The notes under the pieces are model-generated. The model had not been told where the DNA came from and made no database searches. It saw only the letters and a list, made by a program, of their open reading frames with translations. Made by a program: the position numbers and the translations under genes. From positions 4,695,001 through 4,759,000 of the forward strand of contig NZ_CP159289.1 of NCBI RefSeq assembly GCF_040448675.1: 64,000 bases of DNA, in the 5' to 3' direction. This document shows positions 44,222-53,939 of the stretch, one piece after another. The DNA comes from Dyadobacter sp. 676. GTDB lineage: Bacteria > Bacteroidota > Bacteroidia > Cytophagales > Spirosomataceae. Every line of letters begins with the position of its first letter. Within the stretch, counting starts at the first letter, position 1.

Positions 44222-44225
44222 TGGG

Positions 44226-45509
44226 TTAGGCTTCTTCTACAATATCGGCATTCAGGATAATCCTGAATGTCGTTCCTTTTCCGACCTCGGAGCTTTTCAC
44301 GAACAACTTCCCCGAGTGGTAGTTTTCAATTATCCTTTTCGCGAGCGTCAGGCCGAGCCCCCAGCCCCGTTTTTTAGTGCTGAAACCGGGATTGAAGATC
44401 TTGCTGATCTGCGCCTTGTTCATTCCCTTACCGGTATCCGCGATATCGATCCATATTTCCCTCGCACGCGGAGGCGCCTGCAAGGTCACGTGAATTTCCC
44501 CCACGCCGCTCATCGCGTCCACGGCATTCTTGCAGATGTTTTCGATTACCCATTCGAAAAGGTTTTTGTTCAATAACGCAGTCTGCTCTTCCGCAAGCTG
44601 GTTATGCACTTCGAACCTGACTTTGGAAGAAACCCGTTTTTCCAGGTAGTTGACGAAATTCGTTACGATAGCCGCGATGGGTTCCTGCCGCAGCGTAGGT
44701 ACCGAACCTATGTTGGAAAATCGCGTCGTGATCATTTCCAGCCGGATTACGTCCTTTTCGATTTCCTCGGCAATCGACGGGTCGATCGCCGGATCGGAGC
44801 GGAAGTACTCCACCCAGGCCATCAGCGACGATAACGGCGTGCCGAGCTGGTGGGCCGTTTCCTTCGCCAGCCCGACCCACACCCGGTTCTGCTCCGCTTT
44901 CCGCGCCGAACTGAATGCGAGGTAAGCGAGGTAGCCGATCAGCAGCATGACCGATAATTGCAGAAAAGGATAGTAGCGTAACTGCGTAAGCAGAAAAGAG
45001 TTACTATAATAGATCTTGCCCGCGCGGCCTTTCCCGAGTTCCACGGGAATCGGCGGGTGTTCGAGTTTCATTTCTTCCAGACGCTCCCGGATAATGCGTT
45101 CACGCTCCTGGCGACTTATTTTGTCGGGGAATTTAATGTTCTTGTTGGGGTTCGGGATATTGTTTTCATCCACATAAATGGCCGGGATCTGATAGAAGTT
45201 GACGGCGTCTTCGATGACCTGGTATATCACGTTAAAGTTTTCGTCCAGCGGGCTGTTGACTACATACCGCAAGCCTTCGGCGTACAGCTGGACTTCCCTT
45301 TCCTCTCTTTCTTCCAGTTCCTCCACCAGCTTATCGGTATAAAAAAGCGATCCGATACTGAGAATAAGCAGGATAACCCCGATTCCGTATTTATAAAAGC
45401 TTTTCTGGTCGTAAGTATCCATCAGTGAACGGCGCAGGCGCTGGCTGTTCAGAATGGCTACGGGATGCAGCCTGAAACGCGGTTTTTCTTTAGGGCTTTC
45501 GCTGATCAT
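44226..45509 (-). CDS. two-helix membrane sensor histidine kinase
   Basis: 427 residues. The N-terminus has a transmembrane helix at about 41-58 (GIGVILLILSIGSLFY), a ~110-residue periplasmic region, and a second helix at about 180-200 (YPFLQLSVMLLIGYLAYLAF). The HisKA box is GLAKETAHQLGTPLSSLMAWVEYF. The ATPase has NAVDAM, DTGKGM, FNPGFSTKKRGWGLGLTLAKRIIENYH. No HAMP domain. Its variant H-box ETAHQLGTPLSSL is that of a Bacteroidota-specific kinase group. No response regulator is adjacent. M at residue 30 is another candidate start. Confidence 0.9.
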   Translation of the reverse strand: MISESPKEKPRFRLHPVAILNSQRLRRSLMDTYDQKSFYKYGIGVILLILSIGSLFYTDKLVEELEEREEREVQLYAEGLRYVVNSPLDENFNVIYQVIEDAVNFYQIPAIYVDENNIPNPNKNIKFPDKISRQERERIIRERLEEMKLEHPPIPVELGKGRAGKIYYSNSFLLTQLRYYPFLQLSVMLLIGYLAYLAFSSARKAEQNRVWVGLAKETAHQLGTPLSSLMAWVEYFRSDPAIDPSIAEEIEKDVIRLEMITTRFSNIGSVPTLRQEPIAAIVTNFVNYLEKRVSSKVRFEVHNQLAEEQTALLNKNLFEWVIENICKNAVDAMSGVGEIHVTLQAPPRAREIWIDIADTGKGMNKAQISKIFNPGFSTKKRGWGLGLTLAKRIIENYHSGKLFVKSSEVGKGTTFRIILNADIVEEA

Positions 45510-45753
45510 TCCGGGCCGGGCACATTCTGCCCGATGTTAGTGTTATAGTCTACAAATAACGTAAATAATTTAAGCTTAGTGGTTTCATGGCCGTTTTTCG
45601 TTCCCCCCCGTCGTCAGTCGCAGATATGACGAAAATCATGTTTCGGGAGTGCGCCCGAGGCGAAATTTGTATGACTTATGACAGTATTATTTAAATGCTT
45701 TCTAAATAAGTGAACGGTCATAGTTCCACATTCATATTATGATTTTTGTGCCG

Positions 45754-45761
45754 TATTTTTG
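45754..45761 (+). promoter_or_regulatory. -7 box TATTTTTG of hemA
   Basis: Perfect TAnnTTTG 21 nt upstream of ATG 45783. It leaves a leader of only about 15 nt. Confidence 0.55.
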
Positions 45762-45782
45762 TGAATCGAATTAGACCAAGTG

Positions 45783-47042
45783 ATGTATAACCAGTTCAAA
45801 TCAGTCAGTTTATCACATCGGAATGCTCCTCTTGCTATCAGGGAACAGCTTGCATTGAATGAGGCGGAAGCAAAGAGCATGATGCTTCGTCTGAAAGATT
45901 TTTTCGATATCTCCGACGTTCTTGCTGTTTCTACCTGCAACCGGACTGAGATATACTACTCCTCCGCCAACGACCTTAATGAAGAGATTATCAAGCTTTT
46001 ACTGATCGAAAAAGGGATTGAGGACATAGATGCGTTCAAAGCATATTTCGAGCAGTTTTCTGAAGGCGACGCAGCGGTGAAGCACCTCTTCCAGGTCGCT
46101 ACCGGCCTGCAATCGCAGGTAGTAGGGGATATGCAAATCCCGAATCAGATCAAGCATGCGTATCAATGGTCTGCCGACCTCAATATGGCAGGCCCGTTTC
46201 TGCACCGTCTGCTTCACACGATATTTTTTGCCAACAAACGCGTGGCTCAGGAGACGTTCTTTCGTGATGGCGCGGCTTCTGTTTCCTATGCGGCCGTCGA
46301 ACTGCTGGAAGGTCTGATGCCAAATCCCCGGATACTCGTTGTGGGATTGGGTGAAATCGGAACGGACGTTTGCCGCAACCTTTCGCAAAACACCAATGCG
46401 GACGTGACGCTGGTAAACCGGACCCGTAGCAGAGCCGATGCATTGGGCACGGAGCTTGGGTTCCGCGTGGCGGATTTTGCCGACATTGAATCCGAAATTT
46501 CACGTGCGGACGTGATCGTATCGTCCATTCAGCGTGAAGAGCCGTTCTTTACCAAAGAAATGATGGTGCGCCTCCGTGGCATGTCGTTCAAATATTTTAT
46601 CGACCTCTCGGTGCCGCGGAGCGTGTCTCCCGAGGTGGAGGAAGTGCCCGGCGTGATGCTTTACACGATCGACTCGATACGTTCGAAGGCCGACGAAGCA
46701 TTGCAACGTCGGCTCGATTCAGTTCCACATGTGGAAGAGATTATCAACGAAGCGGTGCTTGAATTCAACGACTGGTCACGCGAGATGATCGTTTCGCCGA
46801 CCATTCAGAAACTGAAAGGTGCATTGGAACAAATCCGCAGAGAGGAATTGACCCGTTTCACCAAAAACCTGACCGAATCGGAACTGGAAAAAGTGGAACG
46901 CATTACCACCAGTATGATGCAGAAAATCCTGAAACTTCCGGTACTTCAATTGAAAGCGGCGTGCAAGCGAGGAGAGGCGGAAACGCTGATCGACGTATTA
47001 AACGACCTTTTCAACCTCGAAAAAGAGAAAGAAAGCCATTAA
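45783..47042 (+). CDS. hemA: glutamyl-tRNA reductase
   Basis: First step of C5-pathway tetrapyrrole synthesis: reduces glutamyl-tRNA to glutamate-1-semialdehyde. LSHRNAPLAIREQLAL and the catalytic Cys52 in STCNRTEIYY are clear; QVVGDMQIPNQIKHAYQWS, the Rossmann ILVVGLGEIGTDVCRNL and the dimerisation helix follow. About 419 residues, normal. ATG 45783 is preferred over the GTG just before it. No other hem gene is near; the usual hemA neighbours in this phylum are absent. Confidence 0.96.
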   Translation: MYNQFKSVSLSHRNAPLAIREQLALNEAEAKSMMLRLKDFFDISDVLAVSTCNRTEIYYSSANDLNEEIIKLLLIEKGIEDIDAFKAYFEQFSEGDAAVKHLFQVATGLQSQVVGDMQIPNQIKHAYQWSADLNMAGPFLHRLLHTIFFANKRVAQETFFRDGAASVSYAAVELLEGLMPNPRILVVGLGEIGTDVCRNLSQNTNADVTLVNRTRSRADALGTELGFRVADFADIESEISRADVIVSSIQREEPFFTKEMMVRLRGMSFKYFIDLSVPRSVSPEVEEVPGVMLYTIDSIRSKADEALQRRLDSVPHVEEIINEAVLEFNDWSREMIVSPTIQKLKGALEQIRREELTRFTKNLTESELEKVERITTSMMQKILKLPVLQLKAACKRGEAETLIDVLNDLFNLEKEKESH

Positions 47043-47069
47043 TATCACATAGACCTCTTCCAATATCAC

Positions 47070-47099
47070 ACTCCCGGGCGCTTGTCCGGGAGTTTTTTT
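47070..47099 (+). terminator. hemA terminator
   Basis: ACTCCCGG-N8-CCGGGAGT then seven Ts: an 8-bp GC-rich stem with T-run, 27 nt after the hemA stop. Confidence 0.9.
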
Positions 47100-47104
47100 A
47101 TGCC

Positions 47105-47139
47105 AAAAAAAAGAGAGAGCGTCATCTGCCGCCCTCTCT
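47105..47139 (-). terminator. terminator of the ABC exporter gene
   Basis: On the minus strand AGAGAGGGC-N10-GCTCTCTC followed by eight Ts. It lies 138 nt after the stop, back to back with the hemA terminator. Confidence 0.65.
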
Positions 47140-47276
47140 ACGTATTACCTTACCCTCCACAATAATTAATTGTTATCTTTCGACGCCACAGGCCGGCATT
47201 GGCGCTGGCCGGGCGCTATCCTGAAACGACATACGTTTGCAAGGTTCACTTTGGATCAGCGACCCGAAAAATTCTT

Positions 47277-49067
47277 TTATTCCTGCTCCCGGCTCATGGT
47301 TTCGAGCATCTTACCTAAGTTCAGACTACGTGCGGAAGCGTCGAAAATCTGCCGGTAAACGCCATTTTTTTCGTACAGATCCTCATGTTTGCCTGATTCG
47401 ACGATCTGTCCCTTCTTCATCACGTAAATCTGGTCGGAGTCGAGAATTTGTGCGAGGCTATGCGAAATGATCACTACCGTGCGGTTTTTCTTGATCGCGT
47501 CCAGGCTGTTTTTGATCTGCTCGGTAGCAATGGCGTCGAGGCTGGCCGTAGGCTCGTCGAGGAAGATAATGGGCGGATTTTTGAGAAACAGCCGCGCAAT
47601 GGCGATGCGTTGCTGCTGGTCGCCGGAGAGCATTTGGGCATCGGTATCATTGCCGGCGGGCAGCTCCATAATCTGTTCGTGCAAATAGGCGCTTCTGGAA
47701 GCTTCGACGAGCTCTTCCCAGCTGGCTTCGGGCTTTCCATAGCGGATATTCTCGGAAATGGACCCTTTGAAAATATGGTTCTTTTGAAGTACCATTCCGA
47801 TGGCATTGCGCAGGGAGGACAAGTCGTAGGATTTCAGAGGTTTTCCGTCCAGCAAGATTTCCCCCGAATCCTGGGCGTAGAAACCCACCAGCAGATTAAT
47901 AAGCGTGCTCTTGCCTGCCCCCGACAGTCCTACCAATGCAGTCGTTTGTCCGGCTTTAATATTCATAGAAACGCCTGAAAGTGCCCTGGTGCCGTTGGGA
48001 TATTCGAACGATACGTTCCGGAGCTCGTAGTTGCCCCGAAAACGTGCCGATTCTGTTTGTCCGCTTTTCTCGACCGCGTCGTTCGCATCCAGGATATCGA
48101 AGAAGCCCTCCGAATAGGTAAGTGCATCGTTCATCTCGTCGTAAATGCGGTGCAGCTGGCGGATGGGTGCGGAAACGTTATTGAACAGCAGAATATGGAA
48201 CATGATCGCGCCGATGGACATTTGCTGATCCAGCACGAGGTAGGCGGTGAGAATGATGATCAGCACGACGCCGATCTGCTCGATAAAGCTTTTGATACCG
48301 TCGTAGGCAAAGTTGGTCTTCCGGGTTTTAAGCTGTGAATCCATCAGCTCCATTTGCAGGCGATATTGCTTTTCGCCTTCCAGTTTTTCACGCACGAACG
48401 ATTTGATTACGATCACCGACTCGATGAGGTTGATCAGCCCGTTGCTCTTATTCTCGCGCTGCCGTTTCAGCTTGCGCCGAACACCCTGCAGTTCGCCGGC
48501 CTGCCGGTAGCTCACCCAGAAATACACGGGGAGAATGGCCAGGGCAATGCAGCCGACGTAAAAATTGGCCGAGAACATAATGCCGAGCGCCACAATGGCA
48601 TTCGCAAAAAGCGGCAGAATGTCGATGAAAAAGTTCTGGATCAGCTTGGTAAGGCTTTCCACGCCGCGATCGATGCGGGTTTGCAGCTTGCCTTTCTGAT
48701 TTTCATTGTCGCCGAAAAACGCCAGGTTGTAGGTCAGAATGCGGTTGACAGCGTTCTGTGACAGGTCGCTGGATACTTTGATACGGATTTTTTCACCAAA
48801 ATACCGCTGCCCGAAAACGATAAAAGAATTGACGATCTCTTTCACGAAAAGCACCACCGTGATACGCAGGAGCAATTCCCTGCCTTGCAGCAGGCTCCAG
48901 TGTTTATCGAGCATGGTTTGCACCGTATCGACGGTGTACCGAAGCACCCAAGGGTTTACCTGGGCCGTAACGGCACCAAGCAGGGTGAGGAATAGTGCAA
49001 ATGCGATTTGCCGCTGGTAGGGCTTAATGAATGGCCGGAGCCTTTGGAAGATTTGCCAGATATTCAT
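47277..49067 (-). CDS. ABC exporter half-transporter (permease fused to ATPase)
   Basis: 596 residues: six-helix permease domain (1-~320), then ATPase. Walker A is GLSGAGKST (about 380-388), Q loop MVLQKNHIF, Walker [13 protein letters not shown] and H loop ISHSLAQI. The signature sequence is [13 protein letters not shown]: Asp replaces the second Gly of LSGGQ. It works as a homodimer of the MsbA/lipid or peptide exporter type. Gene alone, ending at a terminator. The substitution in LSGGQ could weaken ATP hydrolysis. Confidence 0.9.
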   Translation of the reverse strand: MNIWQIFQRLRPFIKPYQRQIAFALFLTLLGAVTAQVNPWVLRYTVDTVQTMLDKHWSLLQGRELLLRITVVLFVKEIVNSFIVFGQRYFGEKIRIKVSSDLSQNAVNRILTYNLAFFGDNENQKGKLQTRIDRGVESLTKLIQNFFIDILPLFANAIVALGIMFSANFYVGCIALAILPVYFWVSYRQAGELQGVRRKLKRQRENKSNGLINLIESVIVIKSFVREKLEGEKQYRLQMELMDSQLKTRKTNFAYDGIKSFIEQIGVVLIIILTAYLVLDQQMSIGAIMFHILLFNNVSAPIRQLHRIYDEMNDALTYSEGFFDILDANDAVEKSGQTESARFRGNYELRNVSFEYPNGTRALSGVSMNIKAGQTTALVGLSGAGKSTLINLLVGFYAQDSGEILLDGKPLKSYDLSSLRNAIGMVLQKNHIFKGSISENIRYGKPEASWEELVEASRSAYLHEQIMELPAGNDTDAQMLSGDQQQRIAIARLFLKNPPIIFLDEPTASLDAIATEQIKNSLDAIKKNRTVVIISHSLAQILDSDQIYVMKKGQIVESGKHEDLYEKNGVYRQIFDASARSLNLGKMLETMSREQE

Positions 49068-49120
49068 GCAGGTTCAACAACAAATCCCGTAAAATGATTT
49101 GAATATCTGGTGCTTAACAA

Positions 49121-50455
49121 TTATTTGCTCTTTTTGCCCGAACGTTTGATCGGCCGCCCGTATTTGATCATCTTCTCTTTGGCATAATCCCGGCGGACAT
49201 TAACCTTCTGATTCTTAGCTTTCTTTTCATGAAATGCGGGGCCTATGTCTTCTCGCTTCGGGCGCTTCGGCTCGATGTTTTTCATGAAAACTTTCGGCTC
49301 TTCGTCCGGCGTCAGCACTTCCGATATTTTCAGGTCCTCCGGCAGTGGCAGTATAGGTATTTCAAAATCCATCAGCTCTTCAATCTGCTGCTGGAACGGC
49401 TTTTCCCGCTCGGAGATAAAGGAAATGGCAATGCCTTTCTGATCGGCACGGCCGGTGCGGCCAATCCGGTGGATATAGTTCTCCGGTACTTCCGGAATAT
49501 CGAAATTGATTACATGGGAAACTTCGGCGACATCGAGCCCGCGTGCGATGATGTCCGTGGCGATCAGGATGCGGTAATTGCCGGCGTGAAACTGCCTGAT
49601 GGTATTGAAACGGTGGTTCTGGTCTTTATTGGAATGGATAACGCCGATTTCGTTCAGGTAGCCGAGTTCCAGTTGCCCGTATAGCTGATCGGCGAGCTTT
49701 TTGGTAGCGACAAAAATCAGGACCTTGTTCATTTCCCTGTGGCGGTCGAGAAGCAGGTCGAGCAAGTTGACTTTCGTATAGAAATTAGGGACATAATAGG
49801 CTTGCTGTTCGATATTTTCAAGCGGCGTGCCCACCGGCGCCGCTTCAATCCGGACCGGATCGTTGAAATAGGTTTTCATCAGAGCCTCCACCTCCTGTGT
49901 GATCGTCGCCGAAAAGAGCAGGTTCTGGCGTCGCTGGGGCAGCAGGTCCAGGATGTTTTTCAACTGCGCACGAAAACCGAGGTTCAGCATTTCGTCGACC
50001 TCGTCGATCACCAGTTTTTTGATCGACTTGGTTTTTAGCGAGCCATTCATAGCCAGGTCGAAAACTCGCCCGGGAGTTGCCACTACGACGTCCGCACCCT
50101 GATGCAGCTCGGCCATTTGCACCTTGATATTCCCTCCACCGTAAACACCCACCACTTCGAGTGTCGTGTAAGCCGTGAGCTTTCGCACTTCTTCCACTAC
50201 CTGCACCACCAGTTCGCGCGTGGGCACGAGAATGAGCAGTTGAGGCAACCGGTCTTTGGCATATTCTATCTGACGGAGCGTCGGTAACAAATAGGCGAAT
50301 GTTTTTCCGGTACCGGTTTGTGCAATGCCGCAGACGTCCTTTCCGGACATCATTACCGAAAAAACCTTGTGCTGAATTGTCGTAGGGGTGGTATATCCGG
50401 CTTCTGAAAGGGCTTTGAGAAGCGGTTTGGAGAGATTTAAATCTTCAAAAGTCAT
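49121..50455 (-). CDS. DEAD-box RNA helicase
   Basis: From ATG 50455 (MTFEDLNLSKPLLKALSEAGYTTPTTIQ) about 444 residues. Q motif at the start, AQTGTGKT 45-52, PTREL, TPGR, motif II VIDEVDEM (DEVD 151-154), SAT 182-184, then RGLDV and HRIGRTGR in the second domain. The C-terminal ~60 residues are Lys/Arg-rich (KKAKNQKVNVRRDYAKEKMIKYGRPIKRSGKKSK), suited to binding RNA. Probably RhlE-like with a role in ribosome assembly or cold RNA unwinding. The upstream extension of 17 codons was rejected because it starts inside the promoter side. Confidence 0.94.
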   Translation of the reverse strand: MTFEDLNLSKPLLKALSEAGYTTPTTIQHKVFSVMMSGKDVCGIAQTGTGKTFAYLLPTLRQIEYAKDRLPQLLILVPTRELVVQVVEEVRKLTAYTTLEVVGVYGGGNIKVQMAELHQGADVVVATPGRVFDLAMNGSLKTKSIKKLVIDEVDEMLNLGFRAQLKNILDLLPQRRQNLLFSATITQEVEALMKTYFNDPVRIEAAPVGTPLENIEQQAYYVPNFYTKVNLLDLLLDRHREMNKVLIFVATKKLADQLYGQLELGYLNEIGVIHSNKDQNHRFNTIRQFHAGNYRILIATDIIARGLDVAEVSHVINFDIPEVPENYIHRIGRTGRADQKGIAISFISEREKPFQQQIEELMDFEIPILPLPEDLKISEVLTPDEEPKVFMKNIEPKRPKREDIGPAFHEKKAKNQKVNVRRDYAKEKMIKYGRPIKRSGKKSK

Positions 50456-50476
50456 AATGCAATGCTTAAAGGATTG

Positions 50477-50484
50477 CAAAGTTA
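50477..50484 (-). promoter_or_regulatory. -7 box TAACTTTG of the helicase gene
   Basis: Perfect TAnnTTTG on the minus strand, 21 nt before ATG 50455. Confidence 0.5.
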
Positions 50485-50541
50485 GGGTTAATCCTCTTGA
50501 ACGCATTATGTAAGTTGCTTAATCTGTCGGTGCGCCGGTTT

Positions 50542-51948
50542 TCATAGCCTGATCAACACTTTTGAGGTGACATAGGATGCGCGCGTGGCGGGATCGAGAA
50601 AGCGAAAATCGAGAATCGGCCGCGGGTATTCTTCGCAGGTCCCGACGATCTTCAGATCGGGGCGCATTGCCCTGAATTCACCGAGCAAGTTCTGGTGGGT
50701 GTAAACGAGACAGTTTTTCATGCCAACCAGTTTGCCGAAATCATCGATTTCCGTTACACGCACACCTGCGTAAAAGCGGAGGCTGTAAGGCGTCCCGGCC
50801 TGATAGCTGAACAGCCGGTTCTCGCGGGCGCCGTTGGCCCTTGCCAGAATGCCCAGTTTCGCGGCCGCCTGGTATTCATAAATGTTGGGGTAAAAATAGG
50901 TTGTAAGCACCAGGTTGGCACCTATCGCAAAAACGACGCAGCCAACGATCAGCTTGTTCCGTACAGGCGAAAAGAAGATCAGCCAGGTAAGTACCCCCAG
51001 CAGCACCATAAAATGGACCAGCCCGTAGTAGTTGTCGGCCGGGAACGAAAACCACACCAGGCAGAAAAGCAAAGCCAGGGAAGCGTATGCGGCCACCGCA
51101 TGCACATACGCGATAAGCCCGGAAAAGATTTCGGGGTCGCTTTCCAGGCGCCGGACAATGTATGACGAGGTTACCACCGCGGCCAGCGGATATGCCATAT
51201 ACACATCGAAAGTGGCCCTGAACGGGTTCAGGTAAGCGAAGATGAAAGGCATTACGATCGCTAAAAGGCAGATTAGCTCATGTTTCTGTGTTTCGTCGTG
51301 TTCGGGAAACGCCAGCCGCTGGGCCAGGTCGGCAATGGCGAGGATGAAGAAGATGGTCCAGGGCGAGAATGTAACAAGCAAGGTCAGGACGGGATTGGCC
51401 GGCCATTCACCGGCACCGCCCGGAAATGTGTTTTTTACGAATACGAGCGCAACCCCGCCTGCGAGCGCGAGGAACAGGTACAGGAAATTCTTTTTTTCGA
51501 GGTATAAATTGATCTGCCACAATGTAAACACATAGCAAGCCGCCAGGTAGTTCGCATCGCCAAGATCGTTGTTGACGAGGAAAGTAGCCTGGGCGGTGGC
51601 TAATATTAAAACGGAGAGAATGGCCGACTCGCGACCTGCAAGGTTTCTGGTAAGACGATAGGTACAGAAGAGGCTGAAAAGGAGAGCAAGGAACCCCGGG
51701 ATATGCAGCGAAAGTTGGTTGGACCCGAATATCCGCATTGCGCCGACGGAAAGCGAGATGATCGGCCCGGATATGCCCGTCTCTTCGACCAAACGCCCGC
51801 TTTTAATCGTTTCCGCGGCGATGGCGGCAATCTGCGCCGACAAGTCTTCGGGAATCAGCATCAGCCAGCCGATCATCCAGATTACTAAGGCGGTCCCAAG
51901 GCCCCATCGGGTAATTTTTAACAAATCCTTTTGAAGCATAGGCAGCAT
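50542..51948 (-). CDS. GT39-like (ArnT/PMT-type) membrane glycosyltransferase
   Basis: 468 residues, about eleven helices. A first periplasmic loop has EDLSAQIAAIAAETIKSGRLVEETGISG where such enzymes hold the catalytic Asp after the first helix, then PGFLALLFSLFCTYRLTRNLAGRESAILSVLILATAQATFLVNNDLGDANY, which is typical of the GT39/PMT fold that uses polyprenyl-phosphate sugars. The ~100-residue C-terminal soluble part (ANGARENRLFSYQAGTPYSLRFYAGVRVTEIDDFG) matches periplasmic domains of this family. MLPMLQKD: ATG 51939 may be the real start. Acceptor unknown. Confidence 0.75.
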   Translation of the reverse strand: MLPMLQKDLLKITRWGLGTALVIWMIGWLMLIPEDLSAQIAAIAAETIKSGRLVEETGISGPIISLSVGAMRIFGSNQLSLHIPGFLALLFSLFCTYRLTRNLAGRESAILSVLILATAQATFLVNNDLGDANYLAACYVFTLWQINLYLEKKNFLYLFLALAGGVALVFVKNTFPGGAGEWPANPVLTLLVTFSPWTIFFILAIADLAQRLAFPEHDETQKHELICLLAIVMPFIFAYLNPFRATFDVYMAYPLAAVVTSSYIVRRLESDPEIFSGLIAYVHAVAAYASLALLFCLVWFSFPADNYYGLVHFMVLLGVLTWLIFFSPVRNKLIVGCVVFAIGANLVLTTYFYPNIYEYQAAAKLGILARANGARENRLFSYQAGTPYSLRFYAGVRVTEIDDFGKLVGMKNCLVYTHQNLLGEFRAMRPDLKIVGTCEEYPRPILDFRFLDPATRASYVTSKVLIRL

Positions 51949-51967
51949 ACATTAAACCTACCGGAAG

Positions 51968-51975
51968 CAAAAGTA
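51968..51975 (-). promoter_or_regulatory. -7 box TACTTTTG of the GT39-like gene
   Basis: Perfect TAnnTTTG on the minus strand, 19 nt before 51948. It overlaps the T-rich tail of the upstream terminator, so terminator and promoter share sequence. Confidence 0.45.
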
Positions 51976-51980
51976 AATAA

Positions 51981-52009
51981 AGAAGGGCATTCAAAATGGA
52001 TGCCCTTCT
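51981..52009 (-). terminator. terminator of the outer membrane beta-barrel gene
   Basis: AGAAGGGCAT and ATGCCCTTCT form a perfect 10-bp stem with a 9-nt loop; TTATTTACTTTTG follows on the minus strand. 19 nt after the gene's stop. Confidence 0.85.
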
Positions 52010-52028
52010 GTTTACGAATCATAGTGTG

Positions 52029-52670
52029 TCAGCGCGTACGTAGTCTTCCGGTATTTTTGTTGTAAGTACCCAGCGGGAAACTCAGCCCAACGTTGATACC
52101 CCAGTTGTTGTTTTTAATGTTCGAATTGTCCAGCCGAGTCACATCCAGCAACCCGACACCGTACCGGGCATCGAAATTCAGCCAGATCTTCTCCTGCAAC
52201 CGGTAGTTCAGGCCCGCCCCGAAAGTAAGTCCGAGATCAAAAGGATTATAAACGCGGTTGTTGGAATCTCCGTTGATATTGTTGCCGTTCTTGTCGCGCG
52301 CTCCTACCAGGAAATTGAGGTTGGGGCCGAGGAATATTTTTGGACGCAGCCGGTCGCCATAACGTCCGAAAAAGAAAGTGGCCAGCAACGGTGCCTGAAT
52401 ATAATTCAGGTTAATTTCGTTGGTTTTATTATTGATTTGCGCTCCAAGCTGCGTAAAAAGGAGCTGTCCGCTGAAACCGAATCCTGATTCGGAGCTGTAA
52501 TTGTAAAAACCTCCTATGGTCAAACCGGGTTTCCAGTCCGTATTGATAACATCGCCACGGAAATTGGCAATGGATATCCCGACGATCGGGCCGATGGAAA
52601 CGTTTTCCTGCGCTTGTGCCCGCGAGCTACAAAAGGCGATCGCAAGCAGCAAAAAAATACAATTTTTCAT
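52029..52670 (-). CDS. outer membrane beta-barrel (porin-like) protein
   Basis: 213 residues, signal peptide ending AQAQ. Alternating aromatic/glycine strands (GPIVGISIANFRG, GLTIGGFYNYSSESGFGFSGQLLFTQLGAQI, YIQAPLLATFFFG, KIFLGPNLNFLVGAR, FDLGLTFGAGLNYRL, IWLNFDARYGVGLLDV, NNWGINVGLSFPLG) fit an eight-stranded barrel of the PorT/OMP-b-brl family. The last residues after LSFPLG are a short basic tail. Role unknown; the gene stands alone with its own terminator. Confidence 0.85.
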   Translation of the reverse strand: MKNCIFLLLAIAFCSSRAQAQENVSIGPIVGISIANFRGDVINTDWKPGLTIGGFYNYSSESGFGFSGQLLFTQLGAQINNKTNEINLNYIQAPLLATFFFGRYGDRLRPKIFLGPNLNFLVGARDKNGNNINGDSNNRVYNPFDLGLTFGAGLNYRLQEKIWLNFDARYGVGLLDVTRLDNSNIKNNNWGINVGLSFPLGTYNKNTGRLRTR

Positions 52671-52871
52671 TTAAATGGAAATTTGGGTGCGTCGTGGATA
52701 GTCAGCATAAATTATATGCCAAATACGCGGCTTTGGCGCCGTTTCGTATAATCGGTTAATCACTAGCGTTGTCTGCCGCAATATGTATAAAATCATATTT
52801 GAAGATGTGATGAATTTCGTGGAAAAACCTCTACGTATTGTATACGTTTCCCACGCAAATGCGGCCTGTTC
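52671..52871. other. 201-bp intergenic region
   Basis: No ORF or hairpin that I can support. Contains TATTTGG-like sequence on the minus strand at about 52731-52737, not a full -7 consensus. Confidence 0.5.
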
Positions 52872-53915
52872 TCACTCGTCGAAATCGCCTTCGTGCGGTA
52901 TTTGGAAAGGTTTGAGATAGGCTTTAAGCTGGGAGGGCACCTGCCAATGATTGTAGATTTTCCTGGTATTTCTGATTTCCGTTTTCAGCTCGTTGATATT
53001 GGCATTAAATTTCGCGATAACCGTCACCATCGAATTGGCGTGCCGGAAAGGAAGGCCGCAAATAGCGGATATCTCTTGCTGGACGGACATTTTCTGCTGA
53101 GCGAGTTCTTCTACCTGCTGCCTCAGGAGTTTGTTGTAATAACCCAGCTGGTTCTTGTCGACGTTTGCCAGGCCGGCCCGGTCGAGTTGTTCGAGCTCCA
53201 TTTGCAGTTTCAGCAAGCCGAGCAGGTTATTGTCCTGATAAGCCCGCGTAATGCGCTGCATGGTCGCGGTTTTGCGCTGTTTTTCGGTTTCATCGGTTTC
53301 CCGGTCCGGATGAAAGGTTTTCACGAGCTCCACGTACACGCAGCGGACAGACTTCGTGGTTCTCTCCCGATGCGTTCCGTGCTCTTCCGGGCGCCGGTCC
53401 CTTCTCTCCGCTTTGATGCGCATCTGCTCCGCTTCCGATAATTCATGAAATGCGACTTCTGGTTCCGTTTCATTGATACTTTCCAGCAAGAAGGCCGGGT
53501 CTTCGATACGCGATGCATTCCTTGCGCGGTCCTCTTCCAGAAGTACCTCGATATCCACCGGACTGTATCTGTTAAAAACCGGTTTCAGATAATCCAAGCC
53601 GTGATTTTTGACCAGATCAAAGGCATTTTCGGTAATCAGGTAGGCGAGTTTGGTTTGATAGGCCTTACGGAAGTGTCCGGCTTCGTAGGCCCGGTCCCAT
53701 AGGTTCACTATGTCGGCCCGGCAACTTTGGTATTCCGCGACCAGCGGATCGAGTTCTGTCGGCATTCGTCTCAGCATTTCATCGTAAGCCTGTTGCAATT
53801 CGGCGATCTGCCGGTCCAGTGCTTCGATGGCGCCCGAAAGCGTATTGAATTCTTTCTGTTTTTTGTTAAGCGGTCTTTCGCTCTCAGGAATGTTCAAAAT
53901 GGCGGTGTCGGTCAT
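52872..53915 (-). CDS. coiled-coil protein with a J-domain-like HPD segment
   Basis: 347 residues, no signal peptide or membrane segment. The N-terminal ~60 residues are coiled coil (LNKKQKEFNTLSGAIEALDRQIAELQQAYDEML). Around residues 190-235, RCVYVELVKTFHPDRETDETEKQRKTATMQRITRAYQDNNLLGLL has the helix II-HPD-helix III pattern of a J domain, with HPD at 202-204. A second coiled coil (residues ~255-290) follows. J proteins stimulate DnaK-type chaperones; the family is not named with certainty. Third gene of the purN operon, 24 nt after the DMT gene. Confidence 0.7.
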   Translation of the reverse strand: MTDTAILNIPESERPLNKKQKEFNTLSGAIEALDRQIAELQQAYDEMLRRMPTELDPLVAEYQSCRADIVNLWDRAYEAGHFRKAYQTKLAYLITENAFDLVKNHGLDYLKPVFNRYSPVDIEVLLEEDRARNASRIEDPAFLLESINETEPEVAFHELSEAEQMRIKAERRDRRPEEHGTHRERTTKSVRCVYVELVKTFHPDRETDETEKQRKTATMQRITRAYQDNNLLGLLKLQMELEQLDRAGLANVDKNQLGYYNKLLRQQVEELAQQKMSVQQEISAICGLPFRHANSMVTVIAKFNANINELKTEIRNTRKIYNHWQVPSQLKAYLKPFQIPHEGDFDE

Positions 53916-53939
53916 GATACGGTAACCGGCGCGGCGGGA

